This document shows, piece after piece, positions 38,804 to 46,913 of a stretch of DNA of 64,000 nucleotides. Both the position numbers and the translations under genes were made by a program. The notes below the pieces were generated by a model, which worked only from the letters and a program-made list of their open reading frames with translations, was not told the origin of the DNA and searched no databases. This DNA comes from Candidatus Howiella intestinavium (GTDB lineage Bacteria > Bacillota > Clostridia > Oscillospirales > Acutalibacteraceae), in contig CAJFVX010000018.1 of NCBI GenBank assembly GCA_904420585.1, positions 1-64,000 on the forward strand, in the 5' to 3' direction. Within the stretch, counting starts at the first letter, position 1. The number at the start of each line of letters is the position of its first letter.

Positions 38804-41029
38804 ATGGAGCAGATAATTTGCCGGACGGGGATGCCTGTCCATCCGGATAAGGCGCAGGCCTTTTCTCTGATTCAGTGTACGCCGGACAGCCCTGTTTACG
38901 AAGAGATGGAAGAAGAGTATGAACAACTTGCCGGCCGGGCAAAAGAGATGGCGCAGCCGGTTATCCTTATGTGCTTTTCCAAGATGGAAAAGAAAATTGC
39001 CTCCCTTAAGTATCCGGAAGGGACGCCTGTGCTTTATGTAATTACCAGCGTGGGGCGGAAGCTGACCGAAAGCAGCACCGGCTTTTTCCGGGAAGGGGAC
39101 TATGTGAAAGGCCTGCTGATGGACGCCATCGCGGATACCTGCCTGTTTTCTTTGGAAGAACATGTAAAGGGAATTTTGCGGGAGGAATGCCGAAAGAGAG
39201 GCTTTGGAATCTCGGCCTGCCTGGAGGCCCCTTCGGATATCTCTATGGATGCGCAGGAGGTGGCCTGCCGTCTGACAAGGGCCGGGGAAAAGGCGGGGAT
39301 TTGCGTCACCTCGGGGAAAATGCTGGACCCGGTAAAATCCAACTGCCATTTATACATACTGACGTCGGATCAGGCCATGTGGAAGACCGACCATGACTGC
39401 CGCCGGTGCGAGAGAAGAGACTGCATGTTCCGAAACGTGCAGCCGGTGCGGCTTACCATACAAAAAGAAGGACAAGAGCCAACGGAGGCGGCGTGCCGGG
39501 ACGGGGAAAGCCTTTTGGAATCCATGCTGCGGGCCGGTGTGTTCGTCCAGTCGCCCTGCGGGGGCACGGGAAGATGCGGGAAATGTAAAGTCCGCGTGCT
39601 GAAGGGGGACGTAAAGGCGGAAGGGGAACAAGCCTTTCTGTCAGAGGAAGAGATGCGGCAAGGCATCCATCTGGCCTGCAAAACCTTCCCCCTGGAGGAA
39701 TGTGTTATCAGCCTGGACGCCAAAGAGGGCTATGAAGCGGTGGCGGAATATGCCGTGACGGGGGAGGATAAGGCAAATTCCGCCCCCTTTGCCGCCGGGG
39801 ATACGGAAGAATCCGGCCGGGGCTTGGGCATTGCCATAGATATAGGGACGACAACGATAGCGCTGCAGCTGGTGGAAAGGGGCAGGGGAGAAAGCCTGTA
39901 TTCCTGCACCGTGCAGAACCATCAAAGCGCCTACGGAGCCGATGTGATATCCAGGATACAGGCGGCCAACGCGGGAAAGGGAGACGAGCTGCGCCGGGCG
40001 GTGGTAAAGGATCTGCAGGAAGGCATCCGGATGCTCCTGGCCGGCGGGAAAAGGCAAAAGGAGCATATACGGGAGATGGTGATAGCGGGGAATACCACTA
40101 TGGTCCATCTGCTTATGGGATATTCCTGCGAAACGCTGGGCACAGCCCCCTTTACGGCGGTTACGCTGGACGGGATTGGGATGGATGCGGGAGAGATTGT
40201 AGAGGACGAGGGCTTCAGGGGCTGCGCCGCAAAGATCTTTCCGGGCATCTCCGTTTATGTGGGAGGGGATATTGTATCCGGCCTGCTTTGCTGCGGTTTT
40301 GAAAAAAGGGTAAAGCCCAGCTTGTTTATTGATTTGGGGACCAACGGAGAGGTGGCCATCGGGAACCAGGAGCGGATTTTAGCCGCCTCCACGGCGGCCG
40401 GCCCCGCCTTTGAAGGGGGAAATATCTCCTGCGGGATGGGGAGCGTGCCGGGGGCCATCTGCCATGTGCGTTTAAAGGATAAGAGGATAGATGAGCTGAA
40501 AACCATAGGGGATGAAAACCCCTGCGGCCTTTGCGGGACGGGGGTCATTGAAATGACAGCCGAGCTTTTGCGGGAGGGGCTGCTGGACGAGACCGGGCTT
40601 TTGGATGAGGATTTCTTTGAAAAAGGCTTTTGCGTTTCAGAAGGGCCCCGGGGTGCTATCACATTTACGCAGAAGGACGTCCGGGAGGTACAGCTTGCTA
40701 AGGCGGCCATCCGCGCCGGGGTGGAAACCCTGATGGAGGCATATGGGGCGGGGCCGGAGGATTTGGAGCATGTGTATGTAGCCGGCGGGTTCGGCTATCG
40801 GATGGACTTGGAAAAGGCTGTTTTTATCGGCCTGCTGCCGGAGGCTTTAAAGGATAAGGTAAAGGCGGTGGGGAACAGCTCCCTGGGAGGAGCGGCCCGG
40901 TGCCTGAGGGAAAAAGACGGGCTGAAAACGGCTGAAAATATCCGCAGGGTGTCCGCAGAGGTTTCTCTGGCGGAAAGCCGTAAATTCCAGCAAGCGTATG
41001 TAGAATCCATGATGCTGCAAGAGAGCTGA
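38804..41029 (+). CDS. Reductive activator of corrinoid protein (RACo-like, 2Fe-2S + DUF4445)
   Basis: Expected to return an inactive Co(II) corrinoid to Co(I) with ATP hydrolysis. The 741-residue protein has an N-terminal domain of about 215 residues, probably related to methionine synthase activation domains, ending in a Cys cluster (C199, C202, C207), then a plant-type 2Fe-2S ferredoxin domain (C252, C258, C261, C292), then the DUF4445/RACo ATPase part (IAIDIGTTTIALQL, FIDLGTNGEVAIGN, YVAGGFGYRMDLE). Known RACo proteins lack this N-terminal region as far as I recall. It heads the methyltransferase cluster; the first UroD gene follows after 80 bases. Confidence 0.87.
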   Translation: MEQIICRTGMPVHPDKAQAFSLIQCTPDSPVYEEMEEEYEQLAGRAKEMAQPVILMCFSKMEKKIASLKYPEGTPVLYVITSVGRKLTESSTGFFREGDYVKGLLMDAIADTCLFSLEEHVKGILREECRKRGFGISACLEAPSDISMDAQEVACRLTRAGEKAGICVTSGKMLDPVKSNCHLYILTSDQAMWKTDHDCRRCERRDCMFRNVQPVRLTIQKEGQEPTEAACRDGESLLESMLRAGVFVQSPCGGTGRCGKCKVRVLKGDVKAEGEQAFLSEEEMRQGIHLACKTFPLEECVISLDAKEGYEAVAEYAVTGEDKANSAPFAAGDTEESGRGLGIAIDIGTTTIALQLVERGRGESLYSCTVQNHQSAYGADVISRIQAANAGKGDELRRAVVKDLQEGIRMLLAGGKRQKEHIREMVIAGNTTMVHLLMGYSCETLGTAPFTAVTLDGIGMDAGEIVEDEGFRGCAAKIFPGISVYVGGDIVSGLLCCGFEKRVKPSLFIDLGTNGEVAIGNQERILAASTAAGPAFEGGNISCGMGSVPGAICHVRLKDKRIDELKTIGDENPCGLCGTGVIEMTAELLREGLLDETGLLDEDFFEKGFCVSEGPRGAITFTQKDVREVQLAKAAIRAGVETLMEAYGAGPEDLEHVYVAGGFGYRMDLEKAVFIGLLPEALKDKVKAVGNSSLGGAARCLREKDGLKTAENIRRVSAEVSLAESRKFQQAYVESMMLQES

Positions 41030-41109
41030 GGAGAAAAGGAAAAAAGTTTGTGTCCGTGCGGCGCCCGCAAGCTTTTGACGAATCAAAGCCGCGCAGAAAT
41101 GAGGTAGCC

Positions 41110-42117
41110 ATGACCAACAGAGAACGTATGCAAGCCGTACTGAATGGAGAGAAGCCGGACCGGCTGCCGGCGGTGGAATGGGCCACATGGTGGGACCTGA
41201 CCACGCATGCGTGGGAGAAGCAGGGCGCGCCGAAAAATGACCGGCTGGACGTTTTACAGGAGTTTTATGGACTGGACGGCCTGCGCCAGATTTGGATTTC
41301 ACCCCGGGCGGCAGACTGCCCCGCGCCCGCGCACAACGGGGCAGGGCTTATGGAGGACGAGGAGGGATATGAGGCCTTAAAGCCGTATTTATATCCGGAG
41401 GCCTCTATTGATGCAGCGGTGCAGACGGCGCTTGCCTGGAAGGAAGGCCACGAGCGGGGAGACTACGCCCAGTGGCTGACGCTGGAGGGATTTTTCTGGT
41501 TCCCCAGGACCCTGTTTGGAATTGAAAACCATCTGTATTCCTTTTATGATTACCCGGAGCTGCTGCACCAAATCAACCAGGATGTGACCGAGTACCATCT
41601 GCGGTGCCTGGAACGGCTGCTGCCCGTATACCGGCCGGAGTTTATGACCTTTGCGGAGGACATGTCCTATAACCTGGGGCCCATGCTCTCCAAGGAAAGC
41701 TTCGACGAATTTATGCTCCCCTATTACAAAAAGGTGATTCCTCTGCTGAAAGAATACGGCGTAAAAGTGCTCATCGATACGGACGGCAATGTGGAGCCGT
41801 TGATTCCCTGGTTTATGGAGGCGGGAATCGAAGGCGTGCTTCCTCTGGAAAGACAGGCGGGTGTGGATGTCAATCGAATCCGCCAAACGTATCCGGAATG
41901 GATCATGATTGGGGGATATAATAAGCTGATCATGCATCTGGGCGAGGAGGCCATGCGGGAGGAGTTCCAACGCATTTTCCCGGCCATGCAAAGCGGCCGC
42001 TATATTCCCAGTGTGGATCATCAGACGCCGCCGGATGTGACGGTAGAACAGTACAAAGTCTATGTAAGGCTTCTGAAGGAGTACGGAGAAAAAGCGGCAG
42101 AAGAATGGCTTGGGTAA
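41110..42117 (+). CDS. UroD-family methyltransferase (DxDG type)
   Basis: A 335-residue uroporphyrinogen decarboxylase superfamily protein. In this context such proteins transfer methyl groups to or from corrinoids. Visible features: RLPAVEWATWWD near the N-terminus, FAEDMSYNLGPMLS, then IDTDGNVEPLIPWFMEAGIE and a C-terminal PSVDHQTPPDV. It lacks the HxCGN zinc motif present in the next UroD gene, so it is a different subtype and may be the substrate-side methyltransferase. The ATG at 41110 (GAGG ahead) gives the same length as its relative at 42178. Confidence 0.83.
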   Translation: MTNRERMQAVLNGEKPDRLPAVEWATWWDLTTHAWEKQGAPKNDRLDVLQEFYGLDGLRQIWISPRAADCPAPAHNGAGLMEDEEGYEALKPYLYPEASIDAAVQTALAWKEGHERGDYAQWLTLEGFFWFPRTLFGIENHLYSFYDYPELLHQINQDVTEYHLRCLERLLPVYRPEFMTFAEDMSYNLGPMLSKESFDEFMLPYYKKVIPLLKEYGVKVLIDTDGNVEPLIPWFMEAGIEGVLPLERQAGVDVNRIRQTYPEWIMIGGYNKLIMHLGEEAMREEFQRIFPAMQSGRYIPSVDHQTPPDVTVEQYKVYVRLLKEYGEKAAEEWLG

Positions 42118-42134
42118 AAAGGTCTGCCGGGCAG

Positions 42135-42169
42135 AAAAAAACGGGGCTTTCGGAATCATCCGAAAGCCC
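42135..42169 (-). terminator. Terminator of the minus-strand methyltransferase
   Basis: GGGCTTTCGGA-atca-TCCGAAAGCCC stem; on the minus strand it is followed by a run of seven T. It lies between two convergent UroD genes. Confidence 0.8.
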
Positions 42170-42177
42170 TGTAAGCT

Positions 42178-43182
42178 TTACTGATAAAATTGGCGGACAG
42201 CCGCAAGAAAGGCCTCGATATTCTCCAGGGGAGAGGCGGGAGGGATGTCGCAGCCGCTGGATGGGACAAAATTTTTAAAGGAAGCACATTCTTCCAGCAT
42301 TGCCAAAGTTTCCCGGCGCACGGTCTCAGGGGAGCCGCTGCGGATAATCCCTGCCGGATCCAGGTTCCCAAGCACCATGCTGGAAGAAGGGATGCCTTCC
42401 AGCGCGTCCTTAAGGCGAATCGCGTTGCCAAAGCTGTAGGCTTTGGCGCCGATGCTTTTTATCTGTTGCAAAAGAGGCGTGACATTCCCGCAGTTATGAT
42501 AGATCACTAGGAAAAAATCGTCCTGGACGGAATCGATGAGCTCCTTGACATAGGGGTTAGAAAACTCTTCCATCAGCGAAGGGGAGAGGAGGCCGGCGGC
42601 CGGCTCGGCCACCACCATGCCGTTGGCGCCCGCTTCCTTCAGCTTCCCGGCATAGTCGGTCAGAAAATCCGTGCCCTTGCGCAAAACAGTCTCTACCATT
42701 TCCGGCTCTTCATAACAGGCGATCATGATGTCGGTCATGCCGATGAGACGGCCGGCCAGGGAATAGGGGCCGATGATCCCGGCGAATACCGGCCGGTCGG
42801 CAATGCGGGAGACGGCTGTTTTGATAGCCTCGATGCACTGGCCGGTCCTGCCCGCGCCGGCCGCCGGAACGGCCAGGGCTTCAGCCTCCTGGGCGCTGGT
42901 GACCAAAGGCTCATGGATAGTAGGGACTTCATCATCCGAGTAGCGCACGCTGCAGCCGAAAGCTTCCGCTTCCACCGAAAGGTCCATCAAACTTACCGAA
43001 ATCCCGGTATCAAAACGGTCGGCAACCGCCTGCATGCAGGCGGCCATTTTGTTGCTGTCTGTCACCAAATCCCGCACGGTATCCTTTGTGATTTGAATGC
43101 CGGGAAAGGAAAGAATGGGCATAGCTTTTTTGTGCGGATTTGCAAGAATCGCATCCATCCATTGGGCCATGTTTCGCTTCAA
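42178..43182 (-). CDS. MtaA-like UroD-family methyltransferase (zinc type)
   Basis: About 334 residues. It carries the zinc-site pattern of MtaA/MtbA methylcobamide:thiol methyltransferases: H229 and C231 in YHNCGNV and C311 in SSGCDIPPASPLENI. That suggests it moves methyl from the corrinoid protein to a thiol or another acceptor. A TTG at 43182 is chosen because GGAGG lies about 8 bases ahead; the first ATG (43170) is too far from it. The PocR-AraC gene, on the same strand, lies 91 bases upstream, so the two may be co-transcribed. Confidence 0.85.
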   Translation of the reverse strand: MKRNMAQWMDAILANPHKKAMPILSFPGIQITKDTVRDLVTDSNKMAACMQAVADRFDTGISVSLMDLSVEAEAFGCSVRYSDDEVPTIHEPLVTSAQEAEALAVPAAGAGRTGQCIEAIKTAVSRIADRPVFAGIIGPYSLAGRLIGMTDIMIACYEEPEMVETVLRKGTDFLTDYAGKLKEAGANGMVVAEPAAGLLSPSLMEEFSNPYVKELIDSVQDDFFLVIYHNCGNVTPLLQQIKSIGAKAYSFGNAIRLKDALEGIPSSSMVLGNLDPAGIIRSGSPETVRRETLAMLEECASFKNFVPSSGCDIPPASPLENIEAFLAAVRQFYQ

Positions 43183-43273
43183 TGAAAACACCTCCGATAG
43201 CATATAACCAGTATATCGGAATGCAGAAAAAATTCTGGAGAAATCTATTGAAAAAAAGGAAACATTTTGGGGG

Positions 43274-44524
43274 TCAGCGATACTGTTTGGGCGTAAGGCC
43301 CGTATACTTTTTAAACACCTTGGAGAAATAGCTCTGATCCTCAAAGCCTACCGAGACGGCGATATCCAGAATAGGATAATCGGTGTTTGCCAAAAGGCGC
43401 TTGCTTTCCTCAATGCGGATCATATTCAGATATTCCTTAAAGGAGGACCCGCAGGACTGCTTAAACAGGGTAGAAAAATAAGCGGGATTCAGCCCCACAT
43501 GGCCGGCGGTTTCCTCTAGGGTCACCGGCTCCATATAATGGCGGGAGAGATAAAGGATGGCCTTCTTCATCAATTCGTGGTGTTTGGTGGGAACATAGTT
43601 AAACATGCTTTCTGTAAAGGCGTCGATGCTTTCCTGCAGCTTGTAGCACAGGTCGTCCAGGTCCTGGATGGAAGGGATAATTTTTAAAAACTGATTGTTA
43701 AGCTTTAAAATGCTGTCCGTGGGGGCGCCGCCCTCGATGGCTGCCCGGGACAAAAGGGAGCACAGCTCAAGAGCCCGGAATTTAATGGTTTCCAGACTGT
43801 TTCCTTCAGAGAAAAATACATAGCCCAAGAGATCGTTTAAAATGGCTTTGGCTTCCGGGATGCTGCCTGTCTTGATTTTTGTAATCAGGGCCTTTTCCTT
43901 GTCGTAGGGATAGTTGGCCGGATGAGCTTCGGCCTGATTTTTATACATCTGAATGGATTCGTTGATTTTTGCCTGTTGGTGGAATTTTTCCTGATTCATG
44001 ATAAAATGCTGGAGACCGTCTGTAATCAGGCTGGAGAACAGATAGTAGAGCAGGCGGCTGATTTGCGTGGCCTTGGCGGGGGAAACCAGGGGAATGGAGG
44101 CGGTGTTCTCGTAAAGCTTTAAAAGGTCATGGGCGGAAAGATGGTATTTTTTCTCCAGGTCTAAAAGCAGGAGGGAGTCCGGCTCTTCCATAAGGAAAGG
44201 GCCCACTAGCACAGCCCCCAGAAAAACATTTTTGTTCACCAGGGGAAAAACAATATGGTTCAGCCCGGCGTGACAGGAGAAAATATAGGTCTCCCCCAGG
44301 GCATAGGCCTGGTACGCGGCTTTCGTATGATGCTTTTCACAGGAATCGTCGGCGGGCAGGTGCTTTTCAAAAAGATGGCAGAAGGTGCCGGGCGGGCCGA
44401 AGGAGCAGAGGGGGGTTCCCTTATCGTCGATGACCTGGATGGGCAGTTCCAAACAGGTGTAGAAGGCTTCCAAAAGCTCTCCCAGTTTTTCTTCATTGAT
44501 AAAAGAATACAGAAGCGATTTCAT
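43274..44524 (-). CDS. PocR-domain AraC family regulator
   Basis: A 416-residue regulator. The N-terminal domain (about 10-175) is a PocR-type sensor: LPIQVIDDKGTPLCSFG, Cys/His-rich CHLFEKHLPADDSCEKHH and FSCHAGLNHIVFPLV, seen in proteins that respond to small alcohols/hydrocarbon derivatives. The C-terminal double HTH (about 320-416) ends in DQSYFSKVFKKYTGLTPKQYR. GGAAGG precedes the ATG. It is divergent from the corrinoid protein gene and upstream of the MtaA-like gene, so it probably controls the cluster. Confidence 0.88.
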   Translation of the reverse strand: MKSLLYSFINEEKLGELLEAFYTCLELPIQVIDDKGTPLCSFGPPGTFCHLFEKHLPADDSCEKHHTKAAYQAYALGETYIFSCHAGLNHIVFPLVNKNVFLGAVLVGPFLMEEPDSLLLLDLEKKYHLSAHDLLKLYENTASIPLVSPAKATQISRLLYYLFSSLITDGLQHFIMNQEKFHQQAKINESIQMYKNQAEAHPANYPYDKEKALITKIKTGSIPEAKAILNDLLGYVFFSEGNSLETIKFRALELCSLLSRAAIEGGAPTDSILKLNNQFLKIIPSIQDLDDLCYKLQESIDAFTESMFNYVPTKHHELMKKAILYLSRHYMEPVTLEETAGHVGLNPAYFSTLFKQSCGSSFKEYLNMIRIEESKRLLANTDYPILDIAVSVGFEDQSYFSKVFKKYTGLTPKQYR

Positions 44525-44666
44525 AATGGATTTCCTTCCGGATGAAAAAAGTGCTTAAAATCTAAAAAAATTCCAAAAAACATATCTAAAAAATGTCATA
44601 ATAAAACTATAACACAAGCGTCTTTATATGGCAACAGAAAATGAGGATGCGGAAAGGAGAACAGCT

Positions 44667-45311
44667 ATGGCGATTATTCAGGAAATATCGGAATATTTAC
44701 AAAAGGGCCGGGCGAAGAATGTAAAGGCCTTGGTGGAACAGGCGCTTAACGAGGGCGTTGACGCAAAGGATATTTTAAACGACGGCCTGTTATCCGGGAT
44801 GATGATCATCGGAGAAAAATTTAAGAACAATGAAGTATTCGTTCCGGAGGTGCTGGTGGCAGCCAGAGCCATGAACGCCGGTATCACGGTGTTGGAACCC
44901 AAGCTGGCCGAGATAGGAAACGAGCCGGTGGGCCGGGCTGTAATAGGCACCGTAAAGGGCGACCTTCATGATATCGGAAAAAATCTGGTGGCCATGATGC
45001 TCAAGGGCGCCGGGTTTGAAATCCATGATCTGGGCGTGGATGTGGATGCGGATACCTTTATTTCCAAGGCGGAAGAGGTTGGAGCGGATGTGATCTGCAT
45101 GTCGGCGCTTCTTACCACTACTATGCCCAATATGAAGGTTGTAATCGACGAGTTAAACAACCGGGGCCTGCGGAACAAGTATATTGTCATGGTGGGCGGC
45201 GCTCCCATCAGCGATGGTTTTGCAAAGCAGATTGGAGCGGATTTCTACACGCCGGATGCGGCTACCTGTGCCGAGACGGCCAAGAAAGCGGTTATGGAAA
45301 AAGGGGCCTGA
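44667..45311 (+). CDS. Corrinoid (B12-binding) methyltransferase protein
   Basis: A 214-residue corrinoid carrier, like MtaC/MtbC. N-terminal helical cap (about 1-90; FVPEVLVAARAMNAG) and a Rossmann-like B12 domain with the lower-ligand motif GDLHDIGKN, where H101 replaces the lower base, then SALLTTTMPNMK and VGGAPISDGFAKQIGADFY. The ATG at 44667 follows AAAGGAG at proper spacing; an upstream in-frame start at 44628 has no such site. It would shuttle methyl between the UroD-type enzymes. It is divergent from the PocR regulator and convergent with the third UroD gene. Confidence 0.93.
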   Translation: MAIIQEISEYLQKGRAKNVKALVEQALNEGVDAKDILNDGLLSGMMIIGEKFKNNEVFVPEVLVAARAMNAGITVLEPKLAEIGNEPVGRAVIGTVKGDLHDIGKNLVAMMLKGAGFEIHDLGVDVDADTFISKAEEVGADVICMSALLTTTMPNMKVVIDELNNRGLRNKYIVMVGGAPISDGFAKQIGADFYTPDAATCAETAKKAVMEKGA

Positions 45312-45360
45312 CGGACAATCCGGGCCCAAAAAGACAATGGCATCTGAAAAGATATTGCAA

Positions 45361-45430
45361 GGGGCGCGTTGCAAAATTTTATTCTGCAACGCGCCCCTCT
45401 TCTACAGCTTGTCGGCTTTGTCGACAAGCT
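45361..45430 (-). repeat. Diverged partial copy of the multi-hairpin repeat
   Basis: Read on the minus strand it has AGCTTGTCGACAAAGCCGAC then AAGCTGTAGAAGAGGGG, matching the core of the copies at 1 and 4498, followed by a different but perfect 13-bp hairpin (GGGGCGCGTTGCA / TGCAACGCGCCCC). The downstream ACAAATCCCGC stem is missing. Confidence 0.65.
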
Positions 45431-45431
45431 A

Positions 45432-45460
45432 AAAGGCGCCGTCCATGTGACAGCGCCTTT
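45432..45460. terminator. Hairpin between convergent corrinoid and UroD genes
   Basis: AAAGGCGC / GCGCCTTT stem around a 13-base loop; usable on both strands. Confidence 0.5.
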
Positions 45461-45471
45461 CAGCTTGTATA

Positions 45472-46593
45472 TTACCGCAGGTTCTGCATCCTGTCGCAGT
45501 AGTACTGTACATTTTCAAACTTTGCGTCAGGTGCAATCCGGTGATCCGGACAGGGAATGTAGCCTCCCAATTCAATGAGCGGGCGCAGCCGTTCGATTTC
45601 GGCGTCAACCGCTTTATAATCCATGGAAAATACCGTTTTATTCATACCGCCCACGCCCCGGAGCCGGCGGCCGTACTTTTCCCTCCAGGGGGCGATGCTG
45701 GCATTCCAGGTGCCCACCTCAATGGGGAACATGGTGTTTACGCCGTTTTCCACCCAGGTGGGGATGAGGCTGTCGATCAGGCCGTCACAGTCCACGGAAA
45801 CGATATCGATGCCGTACTGGTTTAATAGCCCCGTGATTTTTTTGTAATGGGGCCCTACGTATTCGTCAAACATGGAGGGGATGACGAGGGGGCCGTTTTT
45901 AAAGCAGATGTCTTCCCAGAAATGGGCGTAGTCAAATTTGGCGCCGGTTTCCAGAATCGCTTTGGCGCAGTCATAGCAGAGACCGGCCATGGTGTCGATG
46001 ATTTCAACGTACAGCTCCGGGTCGTCCACCATCAGGTAGCTGAGCTGCTCCACGCCCAGAAGGTTCCGCATGGTGCCCATGAGGGAACCGCAGTGCAGGC
46101 CCACAGGGAGAGAACGCCCCGCTGCATCCTTGAGAGGCTCCAGCGCCTGGAAATCGATCCGGTTAAGGGAAAACTGCAGCCGGGGGAGATATTCTTCCTC
46201 CCACGCCTTCCTGTCGGTGAGGCTGGTGCCGATTTCGGCCGGGATAGAGGTGACCCCCGGCTTGTCAATGACAATCAGCCCGTTATCGTCCCGCAGTTTT
46301 CGGCTTCCGTCGGGATAGGTTTCCAAGACCTTGGTTTCAAAATGGGGGAAGAGATCCACGCTGGAGCCGAAGCAGGAATTCCAGTTGAAATCGAAGCCCA
46401 GCCGTTTCATGACCGCCCGGTCCCCGGGGCCGTTGTCGCCGGTCCTCGCATAATCTTCGGCTTCCTCCCTGGTAATATGCCCTTCGGCGGCCCACTTGTC
46501 CAGGGTTTCCGTCCAGTAGCCAAAGGATACCACCGGGAGCTTGTCATAGGGTTCATAGTGGAACAAAGCAGAAATGGTTTCGCAAAATGTCAT
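45472..46593 (-). CDS. UroD-family methyltransferase (DCDG type)
   Basis: A 373-residue uroporphyrinogen decarboxylase superfamily protein of the corrinoid cluster. Visible: FGYWTETLDKWAAEGHITRE at the N-terminus, AHFWEDICFKNGPLV, then VDCDGLIDSLIPTWVENGVN and GGYIPCPDHRIAPD. Like the 41110 protein it lacks an HxCGN zinc site, so the two may be substrate-side enzymes of the O-demethylase kind; this is inference. The ATG at 46593 follows GGCAGGTG; upstream in-frame sequence is AT-rich promoter-like DNA. Confidence 0.83.
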   Translation of the reverse strand: MTFCETISALFHYEPYDKLPVVSFGYWTETLDKWAAEGHITREEAEDYARTGDNGPGDRAVMKRLGFDFNWNSCFGSSVDLFPHFETKVLETYPDGSRKLRDDNGLIVIDKPGVTSIPAEIGTSLTDRKAWEEEYLPRLQFSLNRIDFQALEPLKDAAGRSLPVGLHCGSLMGTMRNLLGVEQLSYLMVDDPELYVEIIDTMAGLCYDCAKAILETGAKFDYAHFWEDICFKNGPLVIPSMFDEYVGPHYKKITGLLNQYGIDIVSVDCDGLIDSLIPTWVENGVNTMFPIEVGTWNASIAPWREKYGRRLRGVGGMNKTVFSMDYKAVDAEIERLRPLIELGGYIPCPDHRIAPDAKFENVQYYCDRMQNLR

Positions 46594-46800
46594 CACATTG
46601 CACCTGCCTTTATATAATTTCATTTTCGGTGTACAGAGCGCCAGGATATTCCTTTCTGTTGCTGCTCTTATGATACCAAAAGAAATGCAAAAATTCGATT
46701 GTAAAAATTGCACAAAATTTTTATTAAACAAATAAAAATATAAGAAATAAAATTGTTTTTGCCCGTGGAATGGAAAGAATCAGTAAAGGGGAGGCAAAGG
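46594..46800. other. AT-rich gap between the UroD and uvrB genes
   Basis: About 200 bp, strongly AT-rich in the middle (46680-46760), probably holding the minus-strand promoter of the UroD gene. An inverted repeat (CAAAGG..CGTT / AACGCCTTTG) begins at its end and overlaps the uvrB promoter. No gene is visible. Confidence 0.5.
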
Positions 46801-46808
46801 GGCGTTTC

Positions 46809-46837
46809 TTGTAAAAATAACGCCTTTGTGGTATACT
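46809..46837 (+). promoter_or_regulatory. Sigma-A promoter of uvrB
   Basis: TTGTAA (46809-46814), 17-bp spacer, TATACT (46832-46837). No LexA box was seen here, in contrast to uvrA. Confidence 0.65.
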
Positions 46838-46913
46838 AAATCCCGGCAAATGAGAAGCGGCAATAAGGAAGCGACAGCCCATATAGGGGCTGCCGCTATG
46901 GGAGATATAACAT

